DNA of 64,000 nucleotides from Siphonodentalium dalli (Eukaryota > Mollusca > Scaphopoda > Gadilida > Siphonodentaliidae): assembly GCA_032622095.1 (NCBI GenBank), contig CP136062.1, positions 161,074,875-161,138,874 of the forward strand, written 5' to 3'. Below are positions 20,100 to 32,640 of the stretch, piece by piece (positions within the stretch are counted from its first letter, which is position 1; each line of letters starts with the position of its first letter). Position numbers and translations under genes: made by a program. Below the pieces are notes generated by a model. That model was not told where the DNA came from. It worked only from the letters and a program-made list of their open reading frames with translations, and did no database searches.

Positions 20100-20518
20100 T
20101 CAAGGTGAAATAACCATCACTGATCCACAGGAAATTATATAGAAATTACTCCTCGTATCAGATCATTGTCAGCAATTGTACGATTTAATGGGAAATGACC
20201 AGCACAAAGGCCAATTCGGCCGCAAAATAAATATGGGGCTGGAAAGGGCTGGAGGGTAATTTTTATTTTTTAATATTTTATTCTTCCTAACATGGTCATG
20301 GACAGTTCTAGATATTGAAGCAGTATCCTATCGTATATAACACAAGATGGTTTAGATCGTCCAATTTGATTAAAATAGACTGATTAATGAATCATTGATA
20401 TGTAAATTAATGGTTAAGGCATGAGAAAGTAGTTTACATAAAAGATATCTAAATAAAAAACAATATTGGAGAATGGACCAAAAATAGGGTCGGGAGGGGA
20501 TGTAAATCAAGCAATTTT
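20100..20518. other. Unassigned stretch
   Basis: No gene or recognised repeat. 'gatccacaggaaattatata' echoes 'gatccacaggaaattaatag' near 19620, a short local repeat. Confidence 0.35.
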
Positions 20519-21120
20519 TATCTCAACTTTACTCTGTAAAGTTTGAGCTATTGCCATGGGTTGGCATCCGTCGTCTCTCTACCCGTCTGTCAACAAATTT
20601 CCTTTGGCTCACCCTACAGGCCACATCCCTCATCCGATCATCACCAAACTTCATATTGATCTTCAGGGTGACCTCTAGATGGGAGCCATCTATTATTTAT
20701 GAAATTCGTTAAAAAACATGGGCACCAGCAGCCATCTTGGATTTCAAATTTGAATCCATTGGCACACCCTGCAGAACCCGCATATATCGAAGAAATGTTT
20801 TATAAATTTACAGGCATGATTAGGATCACCTCTAGATGGGAGCCATCAAACTTAAACAATTTTCTATGAAAAACATTGCCGCTGGCAGCCATCTTGGATT
20901 TTATTCTTTGTATGACAAAATCATTCGTCACACTCTGTAGGCCACATCTCTCATCCAATCATCACCAAACTTCAATTTGGATCTTCAGGGTGACCTCAAG
21001 ATGGGAGCCATCAATTATTTCTGAAATTCTTTATAAAACATGGCTGCCAGTGGCCATCTTGGATTTCATATTTGATCAATTAGCACACCCTGTAGCCCAC
21101 ATTTGTTAGTGAAATGTTTG
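20519..21120 (+). mobile_element. HEL-G element
   Basis: Begins with the inverted pair 'ctcaactttactctgtaaag' / 'tttgagct', then three units of about 190-230 bp carrying 'gatcatcaccaaacttca', 'gtgacctctagatgggag', 'cagccatcttggatttc' and 'ttggcacaccctgc'. A 5' hairpin followed by short tandem units fits the non-autonomous Helentron-like design. The 3' end is not clearly seen. Confidence 0.6.
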
Positions 21121-22508
21121 AAATGAAAATAATTTCACATGTACAATACAAGCCATTTACTGTAACTTTTTGACTTTCCTTCATTTTTCATCATTCTATT
21201 CATTGCTCAGCAAAATATTAACTCCTTCCCAAGTTGAGCTACAGTGTCATTGACACTTCATTTTATATCGGCCTAAGCCACAGGATATTGCCAGAAATTA
21301 GTTCTCCATCAAATCAGTTAAATCAATTACAGTATTTAATGTGAGATTTAATGTAAACTGACTCCCTCCCATTCACTATCCCATTCCCATTTCCTCCATA
21401 TTGTTATGTCCCCATGGTCATATGACTCGATCCCACGCACAAACTATTTCAGTCTCCTACTTCCTCTTCATGTCCCTGGTCCAAATCCATCTAATTATTA
21501 TATTATATGATCATATGTTTCTTCCCCCGATTCCTATGTCAAAACGTAACGAAAAAATTGAGATATCTATTATAATGTTCACCTCATTAATGAAACAACA
21601 GGTTAATAACAGTTGTTGTTATCCTTCATCCTCTCTTCTGATTGGCTGAAAGTGCATCACATGGCGGGCCGTAAATCACCATATTACCCTCAAGGGTAAC
21701 ATTGTCTCAGTTATTGACCGCTCAGCTGTTACCAGTAAACATAGAACTACGAAGAACTCACCGCGCAGAGATTCTCTGACAGCTCTCTGATATTTTTCAA
21801 GACTGTTTTTATAAACCCCACTGTTTCATAACAACCGCGAACTGTGGTGTTTGCTAATTTGCATAATTGTGTGTTTTTTTATTTGCAATTAAAGCACGCT
21901 ATGTATAAATGGTGTTATCACAGACACATATCAGTTATAAGGTGTAATATTCATATTGGACCATTTTATATCAATAATAAAGACCGTGGGACAAATAGAT
22001 AAACCTTATTATGCAGTTAGTATGCTGCAGACAATTGCACATATGATGTACATACGTTACAACTACGTTTATGTACTAGATCAAATAGCCACTCTTTGCT
22101 GTTTATCAATTGATTATTTCTTTTCTTCAATACATTCCTCAGACTTCAGAGAATACCCGTATGTTGCGTAACGATCTGTGACAGATGTCAATTTCTTTTT
22201 GCACTACTACAACGTGTTAGTTCCTCATTTTAGCATTCTGGAAATTAACACGTCTGTCGGCGTCTTCATGCTCATTTGAAACGAAACCGAACATTTCGCT
22301 GCATGGCTACTCAACTTAAACTGACCGGAGAATATCTGCGCAAATGACGGGTCTGTTTAATAATTGATCCAGATTATGAATGTTTTATTTTCTAAATAGC
22401 GATGATTCCAACATAAAATTAACTTTTCGAACTGGATTAAGGAATATATGCGCGCATTTATGCCTGCTATTAAGGAGGTTCGTGTGTACTCCTTTGTCAG
22501 ATAACAAA
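21121..22508. other. Unassigned stretch
   Basis: No gene recognised. Open frames up to 88 codons (for example 22380-22646) overlap the MITE that follows and lack motifs. 'gattggctgaaagtgcatca' near 21642 is the kind of phrase common in dispersed mollusc repeats, but no second copy is visible here. Confidence 0.3.
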
Positions 22509-22640
22509 ACAGTTATCACCCTTGTTTTCGTGAGACACGGGGATTTGTCGCCGCTCTCGACCTGGAATGTCACCCTCGGGCCTGGCGTTTCAAGCGGGCG
22601 ACAAATCCCCGTGTCTCACTCAATCACGTGCGATAACTGT
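22509..22640 (+). mobile_element. Short MITE, first of a pair
   Basis: Inverted arms ACAGTTATCACCCTTG... and 'gcgataactgt', with an inner perfect stem 'gagacacggggatttgtcgc' and its complement. The GC-rich loop 'gacctggaatgtcaccctcg' is unlike its surroundings. A related element lies 130 bp downstream. Confidence 0.75.
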
Positions 22641-22770
22641 ATATGAGTGACGTCAGATACTTCAGGGGTTAACATAACTTATTATCAGACCTGAAAATAG
22701 ATAAGGTTTTCCCAGCGACGTTCAACGTCACAACGTCTTGTCCAATCAAAGCGCGTTTCATATAATAAAA

Positions 22771-22895
22771 CAGTTATCGCATTGTTTCTTGGTTGACACG
22801 AGGAATTGTCAGCCCTTGGAAGTCAATATTCACCAAGGCCGAAGGCCAAGGGTTGACAATTCCCCGTGTCAACCTCGAAACAATGCGATAATTCT
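22771..22895 (+). mobile_element. Short MITE, second of a pair
   Basis: Arms 'cagttatcgcattgtttctt' and 'cgaaacaatgcgataattct', inner stem 'ttgacacgaggaattgtca' and complement, loop 'ccaaggccgaaggccaag'. It has the same layout and end sequence as 22509-22640 but is clearly diverged. Confidence 0.75.
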
Positions 22896-23108
22896 ATAAT
22901 ATTATATTACTAAGGAAATTCACGCACAACAAACAACAGGAGATTATAGTTGTAATATCTAATAACCATCCTGACATATTTCAGGCCTTAAAATCCGATG
23001 AAAATCAGAACTTTAATTATCGTAAAACATTTTGATTCCCTGTAGACACGCTATGTTTTGATTCACACAAAATTTGATGATGATTCATGACTGGAGCTTC
23101 CTGGCATC

Positions 23109-23352
23109 TAACCCTTCCATGACTTGAGCTTCCCGGAATATTGCTAAAACACTGTGCCGATGCATTCTCATATATATGCAAGTCTCCCATATATGGGGAT
23201 CCTCTCATATATCAGAGAATACATTGGCCTAACAATACATTTACCTTGTAAGCCAGTGCATTTTCTTATATATGCGAGCCATATATAAGAGAATGCACTG
23301 GCACATGATCATTAATGTTGCACCAGTGCAGCTCTCGTCATGAAAGTGTTAA
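23109..23352 (+). mobile_element. PB-twin type 2 MITE
   Basis: From 'aacccttccatgacttgag' to 'ctcgtcatgaaagtgttaa', with two partly degraded hairpins around 'ggcctaacaatacatttacc'. A stray 'catgactggagcttcctggc' at 23087-23106 is a second left-end fragment just before it. Confidence 0.8.
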
Positions 23353-23384
23353 TTATCAAACAATGCAACAAAGCGATCAGTTTT

Positions 23385-23469
23385 TATGTTTACCCATACC
23401 ATAGTATGGTAAACATAGTGTCGTTGCCCGGATTGACCACTCGTCGTTAGTCCGTCCGTCCGTCCGTCC

Positions 23470-23511
<42 letters not shown>

Positions 23512-25566
23512 AGACACTTTACGCATGGTGCGATAACTGAAATATTTTCTATCTGATCAGAACCAAATTTTTTATATGAATTTCTCAGCACCAAATACAG
23601 ATCGAGTTCGAATATGGGTTTGATCCGAGTTTTTTTAACTGAGTTATGGCCCTTTTTCGACTTAGAATTCATGCATGCTGCCATAACTCAAAAAAAAATT
23701 ATCTGACCATAACCAAATTTGGTATGTGAGTTGCTGAGCCAAAAATACATATCGAGTTCGAATATGGGTTTGATATGATATTTTTTAATGGAGTTATGGC
23801 CCTTTGACTTATAATTCATGAATGCTTCGATAAATCTACAATTTTTTCACTGATAGGAACCAAATTTTATATGTGAGTTTCTCAACTCAAAATACAGATC
23901 AAGTTCGAATATGGGTTTGATCCAGTACTTTTTAATGGGGTTATGGCCCTTTGATTATTTTATTCATGGCTAAAATATATCAAAGATACACAGGTGGCAC
24001 TGTCTAGATAATATCTAATAAATCAGTTTCACAATGCTATGCAGACACAGAGATAGCATATCCAGTTACAATGCCATGAAGTTCTCTCTCTCTTGTTAAC
24101 TAAGAATTGAACAGATTTGAGATTTGCTTAAAATATATAACTGTAGCAGCTTACAGCTCTGGTATCAGTAATGGAGACTAGAGATAATCTCTATTATTGA
24201 TAAAGAAATCTGATATTCACTGCTGCACTTTAATAGCTATATGTTGTTTATTGCATTTCCATAGTGTGTTGAGAGTGACTTCTCAGGATTTATCAACTCC
24301 AACATACTAGTAGCTCCCTGGTCTTGCATGGATTTTGGGATTAAAATTAACCCATTCCATAGACAAATGATATCTGATAGGCAGATGTTAAATTATATCT
24401 TTCACTTTGAGCCAGGTTCAGTAAGGATTTCTTAAAACATTAGAGGAATTGTCTTATTTTGAAATTCCCTCTATTGCATTTGGGGTGCAGGATAATAATA
24501 ATGTTGCTTGTATTCTTGAGACTGACTTATTGTGTGGGCTTCTAAATCCATATACATGCATTTATAGACTATTTTGATCAGTTCATTAGTGTGATTAAGA
24601 TCAACTCCTTGCTATCTCATTTAATAACTCAAATATTTGTCATTGATTATATTATATTTCAAGTCATAGTTTATGATAACAGACCCCTAACCTGTATAGA
24701 GAGGGTCATTTGGTTTAATTGCTTTAAAATATTAACAAAATTAACACACCCATTCCATAGACATACAGTATGCTATCCAATGTAATGAATTTAATATCTT
24801 CAATCTCATATCCCACCTCTAGTTATCTCATAATTATGCATTAAAGTATGTTATATCCAATCATTATCAATCATATTTTACTAAAAAAAAATAATATCTT
24901 TAACTATTATGTACGGTTCTTCTGTCTGACCATTGTCTGAGCTCTATAAGACTATATATCTATTTTAAACTGACTTAATGGATTGGAATCAAATGCCATA
25001 TCCATGTTCATATGGAAGGTGCCCAATAAGGCTTATGCCACTTGTGAACTTAAAGGTACTCAAACAATTTGATGGTCCCCATATCATCAGATTCCAACAA
25101 CAATTCCGCTTCAGTTATCAGAATTGATTAATTGCCCAAAAATAATGCTAACCACAGTCCACTATAGTATAAAATTGCCCAAAACCTGTTATTTATCAAC
25201 ATTTGTACAATGAAATTTTGCTGCTTTGTCATATATCTGACACAAAAAAGCCACTTGATTATAGAGTTATCCATCTTCATCGACTTTCATACGGCCACTA
25301 AATATTCCAGGTGGTTAAAGATAATGGATTTAAAAAATTGATATCTGCTTACTCTGAATTTGATGAATGGGTTCCTCGATTTGAATAAAATATTTGTTAC
25401 CCCTGAAGCCAAATAAATAGTAACTGAGGGGTGCTTAATCGGATCGAGTAGCTTTAATAGTAAGGTGTGAATTGTTGAAAAGGTTGGTGTAAGGATTTAT
25501 GAAAATAGCTAATCGTTATCGCCAAGGTATGGGTTAAACATCTGCCGATCGTGATCGGCCTCTCGT
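23385..25566 (+). mobile_element. HEL-D element, copy 1, full length
   Basis: About 2.2 kb. The 5' hairpin 'tatgtttacccatacc' / 'gtatggtaaacata' is followed by 'gtccggattgaccactcg'-like text, then a (GTCC)n(GTCT)n run at 23450-23511. Three 155-bp units follow ('accaaattttttatatgaat', 'gagttatggccctttttcga'), then a unique AT-rich body. The 3' end is 'aaggtatgggttaaacatct', a hairpin 'gccgatcgtgatcggc' and 'ctctcg' in T. It has no protein-coding frame. Hairpins at both ends, internal microsatellite, short units and insertion in T-runs match Helentron-associated elements; family assignment is inferred. Confidence 0.72.
23450..23511 (+). repeat. (GTCC)n(GTCT)n microsatellite
   Basis: A tetranucleotide run inside HEL-D copy 1, shifting from GTCC to GTCT. 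Equivalent runs lie at the same internal position in the other HEL-D copies (30150-30181, 30415-30448, 39325-39358, 54620-54648). Confidence 0.95.
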
Positions 25567-26640
25567 TTAACTGAGACATACCAAAGATTATGTATGCGAA
25601 ATTTCGTATTTTATTCACAAAGTGTAACGATTCCCCTATTTTCTGGCACATATCTGCTCCACCAGGATACTATATTGTTGATGTCTACTGGTGTGTGTTA
25701 TAACCGCTCCTTAGCCATGTGAATCTAATCAACTAGAACAATGGAGCTCTAATGTAGGTCCTTGGATGCTTGGATTTATATTTGATCAAACAAGGCCACA
25801 TATAGGAGATTAACCCATTTTACCCATTCCATGTCTTTTAACCTTTTCCAGTATCAAATAACTATATTATTTTGATATCTCACATATCTCACAATAATAT
25901 AAATAGATCTGCTTACACTATGATAGTGGTGACAGCCTCTATGGTTTAGATGTTATATTAACCCTTCTCTTTTGAAACATAAATTCGAATAAATTTGTGT
26001 TATTATGTACATTTGTCTATACCACTTTGGTACTTAACAGTATACTCTATAATTCAGCATCAAAACTCTATTTAATAGGTATCAATTATTTTATTGCTAT
26101 AAACCATGTACTATACTTGCTATTATGCATTACTATAATACCTAGTTATAATTTGTTCATAGGGTCATGGTTGAGTGAATTTTAGGGTGCACCGAGTGGT
26201 CAGAAGATTAACATTGATGGCTATGGGGTTTCATGGATTTCATCTCGAGAACATAAAAATGCTGTTCATTGTATGTAAAAATCTATTGAGTACTTTTGAG
26301 CATTTAGGCCTGTTATCGGTTTATCATATTAGGGGCTTCAGGGGGGGGGGGGGGGGGGGTCCTAGACAGAAGGAAACAAAAGGGTCAGATAACACTAAAT
26401 CAAATAAGTACATGTACCTCAAAATTCTTTTTCTCCAGTCCAAGATGGCAGATGTTATTAATACTTGGTTTGGATTATTGCCAGGACTCTAGTTTTCAAT
26501 TTGTTCATACTGTCATGGTTGACTGAGTGCTTTGAAGATTAACATTGAATATTATGGATTTTAGCATACAAGCTGATCACTATCGCCAAGGTATGGGTTA
26601 AACAGCTGCCCTTGTGATCGGCTTTTCGTTTGCCATATGT
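25567..26640 (+). repeat. Degraded HEL-D/HEL-F-like material with a HEL-D tail
   Basis: 26573-26638 is a HEL-D tail ('tatcgccaaggtatgggtta', 'ttgtgatcggcttttcg'). Upstream, 25760-25860 resembles 32640-32710 ('gccacatataggagatta'). 26341-26359 is a run of 19 G. No gene; the 105-codon frame at 26175-26492 crosses the G run. Confidence 0.5.
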
Positions 26641-26748
26641 AGCTGCTGGGTGGGCAGGGGACTCAATCAACCATTTTTTGTATAAAGTTAATTTCTCGCC
26701 ATTTCATGATTATAAAGCAAAATAAGCAATAAAATCATAAGCTGATTT

Positions 26749-27124
26749 TCAGCTCAACTTCACTTTGTAAAGTTTGAGCTAGTGACATGGGTTGGTGTTA
26801 GATGTCTGTGCATTTGTGCATGCGTTTGTCAACAATTTCCTTTGGCTCACCCTGCAGACTGCATCCCTCCTCCGATCATCACCAAACTTCATATGTATCT
26901 TAGGGGTGACCTCTACTCTAGATGCGACCCATAATTTTTTTCCGAAATTCGTTAAAAACATGGACGCCAGCAGCCAATTTGGATTTCAAATTTTAATCCA
27001 TCGGCACACCCTGCAACCCACATTTATTGGAGAAATGTTTTGAAAATTTACAGGCATGTTTAGGATCACCTCTAGATGGGAGGTATCAAATTTTTAGCAA
27101 TTTTGATGAAAAACGTGGCCGCCA
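26749..27124 (+). mobile_element. HEL-G element, first part
   Basis: 5' hairpin 'agctcaacttcactttgtaa' / 'agtttgagct', then 'gatcatcaccaaacttcat' and 'ggacgccagcagccaatttg' units, as in 20519-21120. Confidence 0.6.
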
Positions 27125-27345
27125 GACCAGTTAACCCTCCCGGATTGTGCGGGAGACTCCCGGATTTGAGCACGATCTCCCGCACTCCCGGACAGGCTCC
27201 TATTCTACAGGATAGAAAGACATTGTATTCACCTTCCAAATACTCAAAATGGGGGTGGGCTTATCTACGAGGACCACCCCATGTTTTGTTTAGGGTAAAA
27301 AACCCAGACTGGGCTTATCTTCGAGGATGGGCTTACTGACGGGTG
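27125..27345 (+). repeat. Insert within HEL-G, distinct family
   Basis: 'ctcccggattgtgcgggaga' with 'ctcccgcactcccggacag' (several CCCGG/CCGGG inversions), then 'tgggcttatctacgaggac' and 'atgggcttactgacgggtgt'. The last phrase recurs at 49736-49760, so this is a dispersed repeat. GC content is higher than its surroundings. Confidence 0.5.
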
Positions 27346-28060
27346 TATACAGTAATACCTTTGGTTGGATCATCATGAAATTTGTCATGAATGTTAACAT
27401 TGACATGGAGATTGGAACGAGTCATTATGGGGTCATTCGGCCAGTGGCTCTCTTGGATTTCAAAATTCAATCTATTAGCATGGGCTACAGACCGGAGTGT
27501 TCGTCTGATCATCATGAAATTTGTTGTGGATGTTAATATTGACATGTAGATGGGAATAAGTCATTTAAGGGTCGTTTGGCCATCAAACATGGCCACTGGC
27601 AGCCATCATGGCCACTGGCAGCCATCTTGAATTTTACTCTTTGCATGACTAAATCCTTTGCCACGGGCTACAGGTCCTGCCTTTGGTTGGATCATCATGA
27701 AATTTATCATGGATGTTAATGTTGATATGTAGATGGGAATGAGTCATCTTGGGGCCATTCTACCATAAAATATGGCAGCCATCTTGAATTTTACTCTTTG
27801 CACAACTAAATCGTTTGGCATGGGCTGCAGATCGTACTTTTGTTCGGATCTGATTCTGAAATTTTGTCATAGCTGTTGACATTGCCATGTAGATGGGAAC
27901 AAGTTATCTTGGGGTCATTTGGCAAAAAAAACAAAAACAATGACATAAACTTCACCGGCAGCTGCACACCCTGCAGCCCTCATTTATTAGCTCAACTTTA
28001 CTTTGTAAAGTTTGAGCTATTGCCATGGCTTGGTATCCGTCATGGGTGCGCGTGAGTGTG
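27346..28060 (+). repeat. HEL-G tandem units plus a new HEL-G start
   Basis: Four to five units of about 155 bp: 'tttggttggatcatcatgaa', 'gacatgtagatgggaa', 'gtcattttggggtcatt'-type, 'ggcagccatcttgaatttta'. At 27989 a fresh 5' hairpin 'agctcaactttactttgtaa' / 'agtttgagctattg' begins a truncated second copy. Confidence 0.6.
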
Positions 28061-28487
28061 TGAGGCATTAACAATACAGGCTACAGGTCGTACGAATTTT
28101 ACGAACTTGGGAGTGTGTTTGCTTCAGTTGGGAGGGAGCAGACTATGGACTATGTGGGGTGGGTGGATCTGGACCATATTTCAAGGTGGACACCCCACTG
28201 CTCAACGGAGACCCTCTAGGCTACATCCTTCTTTAGGACTACTTGTTTTTAAGTGAATTTGACAAGTACTAACTCTTATGGTCTTCCGAGTCCCAGTCTT
28301 TACAGTCTGATAAGCGTCTCCACAGTCATTGACTGTCTTGTTAAAATACTAGACCATAAAATGTGGATTTTAACTAATTCTTAAGAAATTGAGGCTCCGA
28401 AATTAGACAAACTCACAATTTTGGAGGCACATAACTCGAAAAATTCTCAACATATCTGGAAAATGAAGGACATGTGAAATTAAGTTT
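28061..28487. other. Unassigned stretch
   Basis: No gene. 28240-28340 ('gactacttgtttttaagtga', 'caagtactaactcttatgg', 'cattgactgtcttgtt') recurs at 33225-33345, so part of it belongs to another dispersed repeat. Confidence 0.4.
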
Positions 28488-28985
28488 TTAGCTCACCTGA
28501 GACGAAGTCTCCGGTGGAGTTATAGTCATCACTCCTCGTCCGTCGTCCGTCCATCCATCCGTCCGTCCGTCCGTCCGTCAACAATTCTTTGAACATCTTC
28601 TCCTCTGGAACCGTAAGACCAAACGGGTTCATATTTGGTGTGGATGTTCCCTCTGATTCAGATTTGTTCAAATGAGGTCACTGGGTCAAATAGTTGCGAA
28701 ACCAGGGCCATAACTCTATTCCTCCATAGTAATTCTTACAGTGACTTCTTCTCGAATTTCATTGGGCCGAATGGGTTCATATTTGGTACAAAGGGTCCTT
28801 GGGGGACTGTGGTTCGGATTTGTTCAAATGGGGTCACTGGGTCAAATGTGGGCGGAGCCAGTGACATAACTAAAAAAAAAAAAAAAAAATTTAAATTCAG
28901 ATTTTCGGAATTTTCAGGTCGACATTTCTCAAAAAACATTTTTTTTTTTTTAAACATGTTATAAAATTTTAAAAAAGTGACACCA
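28488..28985 (+). mobile_element. HEL-F element ('gctcacctgag' type)
   Basis: Starts 'tttttagctcacctgagacg' with a short inverted stem, then a (GTCC)n run at 28541-28578. Two units carry 'aacgggttcatatttggt' and 'aatggggtcactgggtcaaa'. It ends in A- and T-homopolymer-rich text. Repeats opening with 'gctcacctgag' are, to my knowledge, abundant in bivalve genomes. No coding. Confidence 0.6.
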
Positions 28986-29344
28986 TTATAACATCTGCAC
29001 AGTTATGAAACTTTACTCTTTAATGAAATTATGGAAACATTCCACCCTCCCCCACCCATGCACCCCCTCCCACATGGCCCAGACCCACCCCACCCTGCCA
29101 TCAACCAACATCCCTTCCAAGCCATATCACCTCCCAATTTAATTAATACCTCTTCTCACCACAGAAGCATATATATCTGCAAAGACACAGGTCATTAATT
29201 TAGATTAGAATAATAGATGTCATCTGGCTGGTTTATGTTAACATATCTGTAGCAATTTAAAAACAAACTGGTGCTCCCAAGGTTAGGTGATGACTGATAT
29301 GTTTCCCTGACATACAATGGTACTGTGAGTGGCTTAGATTTCTT
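28986..29344. other. Unassigned stretch
   Basis: C-rich text near 29041-29100 ('ccaccctcccccacccatgc') and AT-rich remainder. No gene. Confidence 0.35.
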
Positions 29345-29758
29345 CAAGTCTTGAAATAGTGTGTCTGACATTTACAGAATGAGGTCCCCAGAGGGTGAAT
29401 TTAGTGTTGCTACCCCATACAGCATGCTAGCATCACCAAATACACCCTCCAGGGACCTAATTCTGCTTAGGCCTCATCTTCAAGTATCAAATTGAAAGTT
29501 TGTTTTAGTCACTTTTTTCCACCTTTTCAGTTTCAATGTCCCCCTAATTTGCAGAAGATAAAATGCATAATTGAGGTGCTCAATGGGTGTGTATCACCAA
29601 CTTCAACTGTAGGACTTCAATCTGTTCCCAGGTTTTTATTGGCCTAATCAGATTGAGGATGAATTTGGTGATGCTAGCCTACCTTACTGAATATTGTCAT
29701 TAAATCACCTTTTGGGGACCTAATTCTGCAAATGTCAGACAAACTAAATTCAGGCTTG
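29345..29758 (+). mobile_element. HAT-twin MITE, long form, worn
   Basis: From CAAGTCTTGAAATAGTG to 'caaactaaattcaggcttg'. The first stem is intact, the core carries 'tttgcagaagataaaatgca', and the second stem is degraded. The flanking octamers do not match. Confidence 0.78.
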
Positions 29759-30092
29759 GCCATTTCATATTATTTTCTTAATCACCACTTATCCAGATGA
29801 AATCATACCTCTATTTTTCAAAGAAAAATTGTGGGGTATATATTGGATTAAATTTGTCTTCTATCTGTCAGGCTTCCATCCGTCTGCCTATTGGGATGTC
29901 TATCCATCCATCTATCGACAATTGTTTTCTTCTCCATATTAAAAACGGAATGTGTTTATATAGTTCAGTGTGCATGTTCCCTAGGTATCTCACAATCAGA
30001 TTTGTTCAATTAAATTCATCAGATCAAATACATGTAGGTGCGAAGCCAGGGCCATAACTCTTTCCCTCCATAGTAATTCTTAAAACAGTTTT
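29759..30092 (+). repeat. HEL-F-like segment, left copy
   Basis: 'aatcaccacttatccagatg', 'tttttcaaagaaaaattgtg', then 'gggccataactctttccctc' and 'catagtaattcttaaaacag'. The first part recurs right of the HEL-D insertion at 32538-32620. Confidence 0.55.
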
Positions 30093-30349
30093 TATCCCAT
30101 ACCATAGTATGGTAAACATAGTGTCGTTGTCCGGATTGACCACTCGTCGTTAGTCTGTCTGTCTGTCTGTCTGTCTGTCTGTAGACACTTTACGCATGGT
30201 GCGATAACTCAAACATTTTATATCTGATCGGAACCAAATTTTGTATATGAATTTGTCAGCACCAAATACAGATCGAGTTCGATATTTTTCAATGGAGTTA
30301 TGGCCCTTTGACATAGAATTTCTGCATATTTTGATAAATCAACCATTTT
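30093..30349 (+). mobile_element. HEL-D copy 2a, 5' part only
   Basis: 5' hairpin 'cccataccatagtatggtaa', GTCT run at 30150-30181 and one unit. It is cut at 'ttgataaatcaaccattttt' by the start of copy 2b. Confidence 0.75.
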
Positions 30350-32327
30350 TATGTTTACCCATACCATAGTATGGTAAACATAATGTCGACGTCCGGATTG
30401 ACCACTCGTCGTGTGTCCGTCCGTCCGTCCGTCTGTCTGTCTGTCCGTGGACACTTTACGCATGGTGCGATAACTCAAAAATTTTCTATCCGATCGGAAC
30501 CAAATTTTGTATATGAGTTTCTCAGACCAAAATACAGATCGAGTTCAAATATGGGTTTGATCCGAATTTTTTTTACGGAGTTATGGCCCTTTTTCGACCT
30601 CGAATTCACGCATGCTGTCATAACTCGAACAATTTTTATCTGATCGGAACCAAATTTGGTATTCGAGTTTCAGAGCCCAAAATACAAATCGAGTTCGAAT
30701 ATGGGTTTGATCCGATTTATTTTAAAGGAGTTATGACCCTTTTTTTCAAAAATAAAATTAAAAAAACAAAAATCCGATGCTAAAACCGAAGTATATTTTG
30801 TCCGATTGAGTTCATATTTGATATGTAGGTTTATGATGACATGCCCCTCATCTGTATAGTTTTTGGTATTGATTGGTTGATCGGTTTAGAAAATAATTAA
30901 CCCTTTGCACACATGCTATCCAATGCAATAAGTTGAACATATTTCTTCTGATCTGCCTCATATTTCTTACCTAGGTTTTTCTTAGCATGTTCTCCGTTTG
31001 TATGGTTTTTGGTATTGTTTAATTAACCCTTTTCACTCTTATTTTTACTTAGAATTCACCCAAGCTGCTATGACTCAAAATGTTTTTCATCTGATCAGCA
31101 CCAAATTTGGTATATGAATTTATCACCCCTAAATACAGATCGAGTTCGAATATGGGTTTGATCCGATATATTTTAACAGAGTTATGACCCTTTATAATTC
31201 AAGTAATTACTGGTGGGAATTTTAAGAGAACTTATCTGGCAGACCATGTGTGTAATTGAAATGAGTTAATTATCACTAGGGACATGCTATAAAGCCTGAT
31301 AGCAGTACTCTTGGCTGGCAGGATTTGTTATCATATTAATGTCAAATTGATTGATGGCTATCTGGTGGAGTTCTGTTTTCTGTGCAATATTAAGTTAACC
31401 CCTTTACTGAAACAGGTTCATTACTAAAGTTTATGTAAACACTATAGGACACCTATTCTAAAATATTAAATTGGAATAGTCCATTGTTACTTTGTAGGGA
31501 TGTTTTACAGACATTGTTGTCTACATACACTGTTGTCTTATCTTAGACAAAAATTAATCCACACATTCCCAGTTCCATGATATGATGTCATTGCAAATGA
31601 TTAACCCTCTCCACACATCATATGGTTTTGATGCTTTTCATTTGATCATTCTCCTATATTATGTCCAGGTTGATGGTGATCCACTTTTGATTTGCATGGA
31701 TTTGGGATTAAAATTAAACCATTCCATAGACACATATTATGCAATAGACAGATATAATATTATCCATTTCACTTTGATCCAGGTTCAGTAAGGGTTTCAA
31801 TAAATCACCAATTATATATTCATCATTAGAGGAAATGTCTTATTTTGAAATTCCCTCAATTGCATTTGGGCTCCAGAGTAATATTAATGGTGCTGGTATT
31901 CTTGAGAGTGACTTATTGTATGGGTTTCTAAATCCAATGACATGCTTTGTATAGACTATTTTGTGTTTATCAGTTCATTAGTTTGGGTAAGATTAACCCT
32001 ATTCTAACCGATTTGATAACTCAAATATTTCCATTGATTATGTTTATACATGTAGTTCTTGGCATAGTTGACAAGAACACACCCCTAACCTGCATAGTGA
32101 GGGTCATTTGGTTTATTTGCTTAAAAATATTAACATCCTCCGCCAATCCTGTTGACACAATGTGATAACTAAATATTTTTCACATGATCACTATATTAAG
32201 TTTGAATTGTTGAAACTTTAGCACTCATGAAAAGGTTGATGTAAGGATTTATAAAATTTATAAAAATAGCTAATCTCTATCGCCAAGGTATGGGTTAAAC
32301 ATCTGCCGATCATGATCGGCCTCTCGT
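30350..32327 (+). mobile_element. HEL-D copy 2b, full length
   Basis: About 1.98 kb, from 'tatgtttacccataccatag' to 'catgatcggcctctcg'. It lies directly behind the 5' part of copy 2a, so it inserted into it or replaced its body. The internal body ('ttgatggtgatccacttttg', 'ccattgattatgtttatac') is the reference for the Harbinger empty site in copy 4. Confidence 0.75.
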
Positions 32328-32640
32328 TTCTCAAGAACCATTGGGCCTATATAGCTTATATTTGGTATGGAGGGGCCTTGTGTGACCGGGGTTCAGATTT
32401 GTTCAAATGGGGTCATTTTTAGGAAATGAGGTCCCCAGAGGGTGAATTCAGTGATGTTAGTCCACCTTGCTGAATACTGTCATTAAATTCACCTGCAAAG
32501 GTCAGACACACTAAATACAGACTCGGCTGTTCCAATATTAGTTTCTTAACCACCACTTATCCAGGTGAAATCATACCCTGATTTTTCAAAGAAAAATTGG
32601 GGGGATATTGGGGGTTATATTGATATTACTAGATGAATGG
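32328..32640 (+). repeat. HEL-F-like and HAT-twin remnants, right copy
   Basis: 'tctcaagaaccattgggcct' continues a HEL-F unit. 32421-32525 is a HAT-twin fragment ('aatgaggtccccagagggtg', 'tcagacacactaaatacaga'). 32540-32620 repeats 29770-29850. The B-F-D-F-B order suggests a local duplication around the HEL-D copies. Confidence 0.6.

Noticed and set aside
23450-23511. Regularly spaced short repeats considered as a CRISPR array
   Set aside because: It is a pure tetranucleotide microsatellite inside HEL-D, without spacers. Context is eukaryotic.
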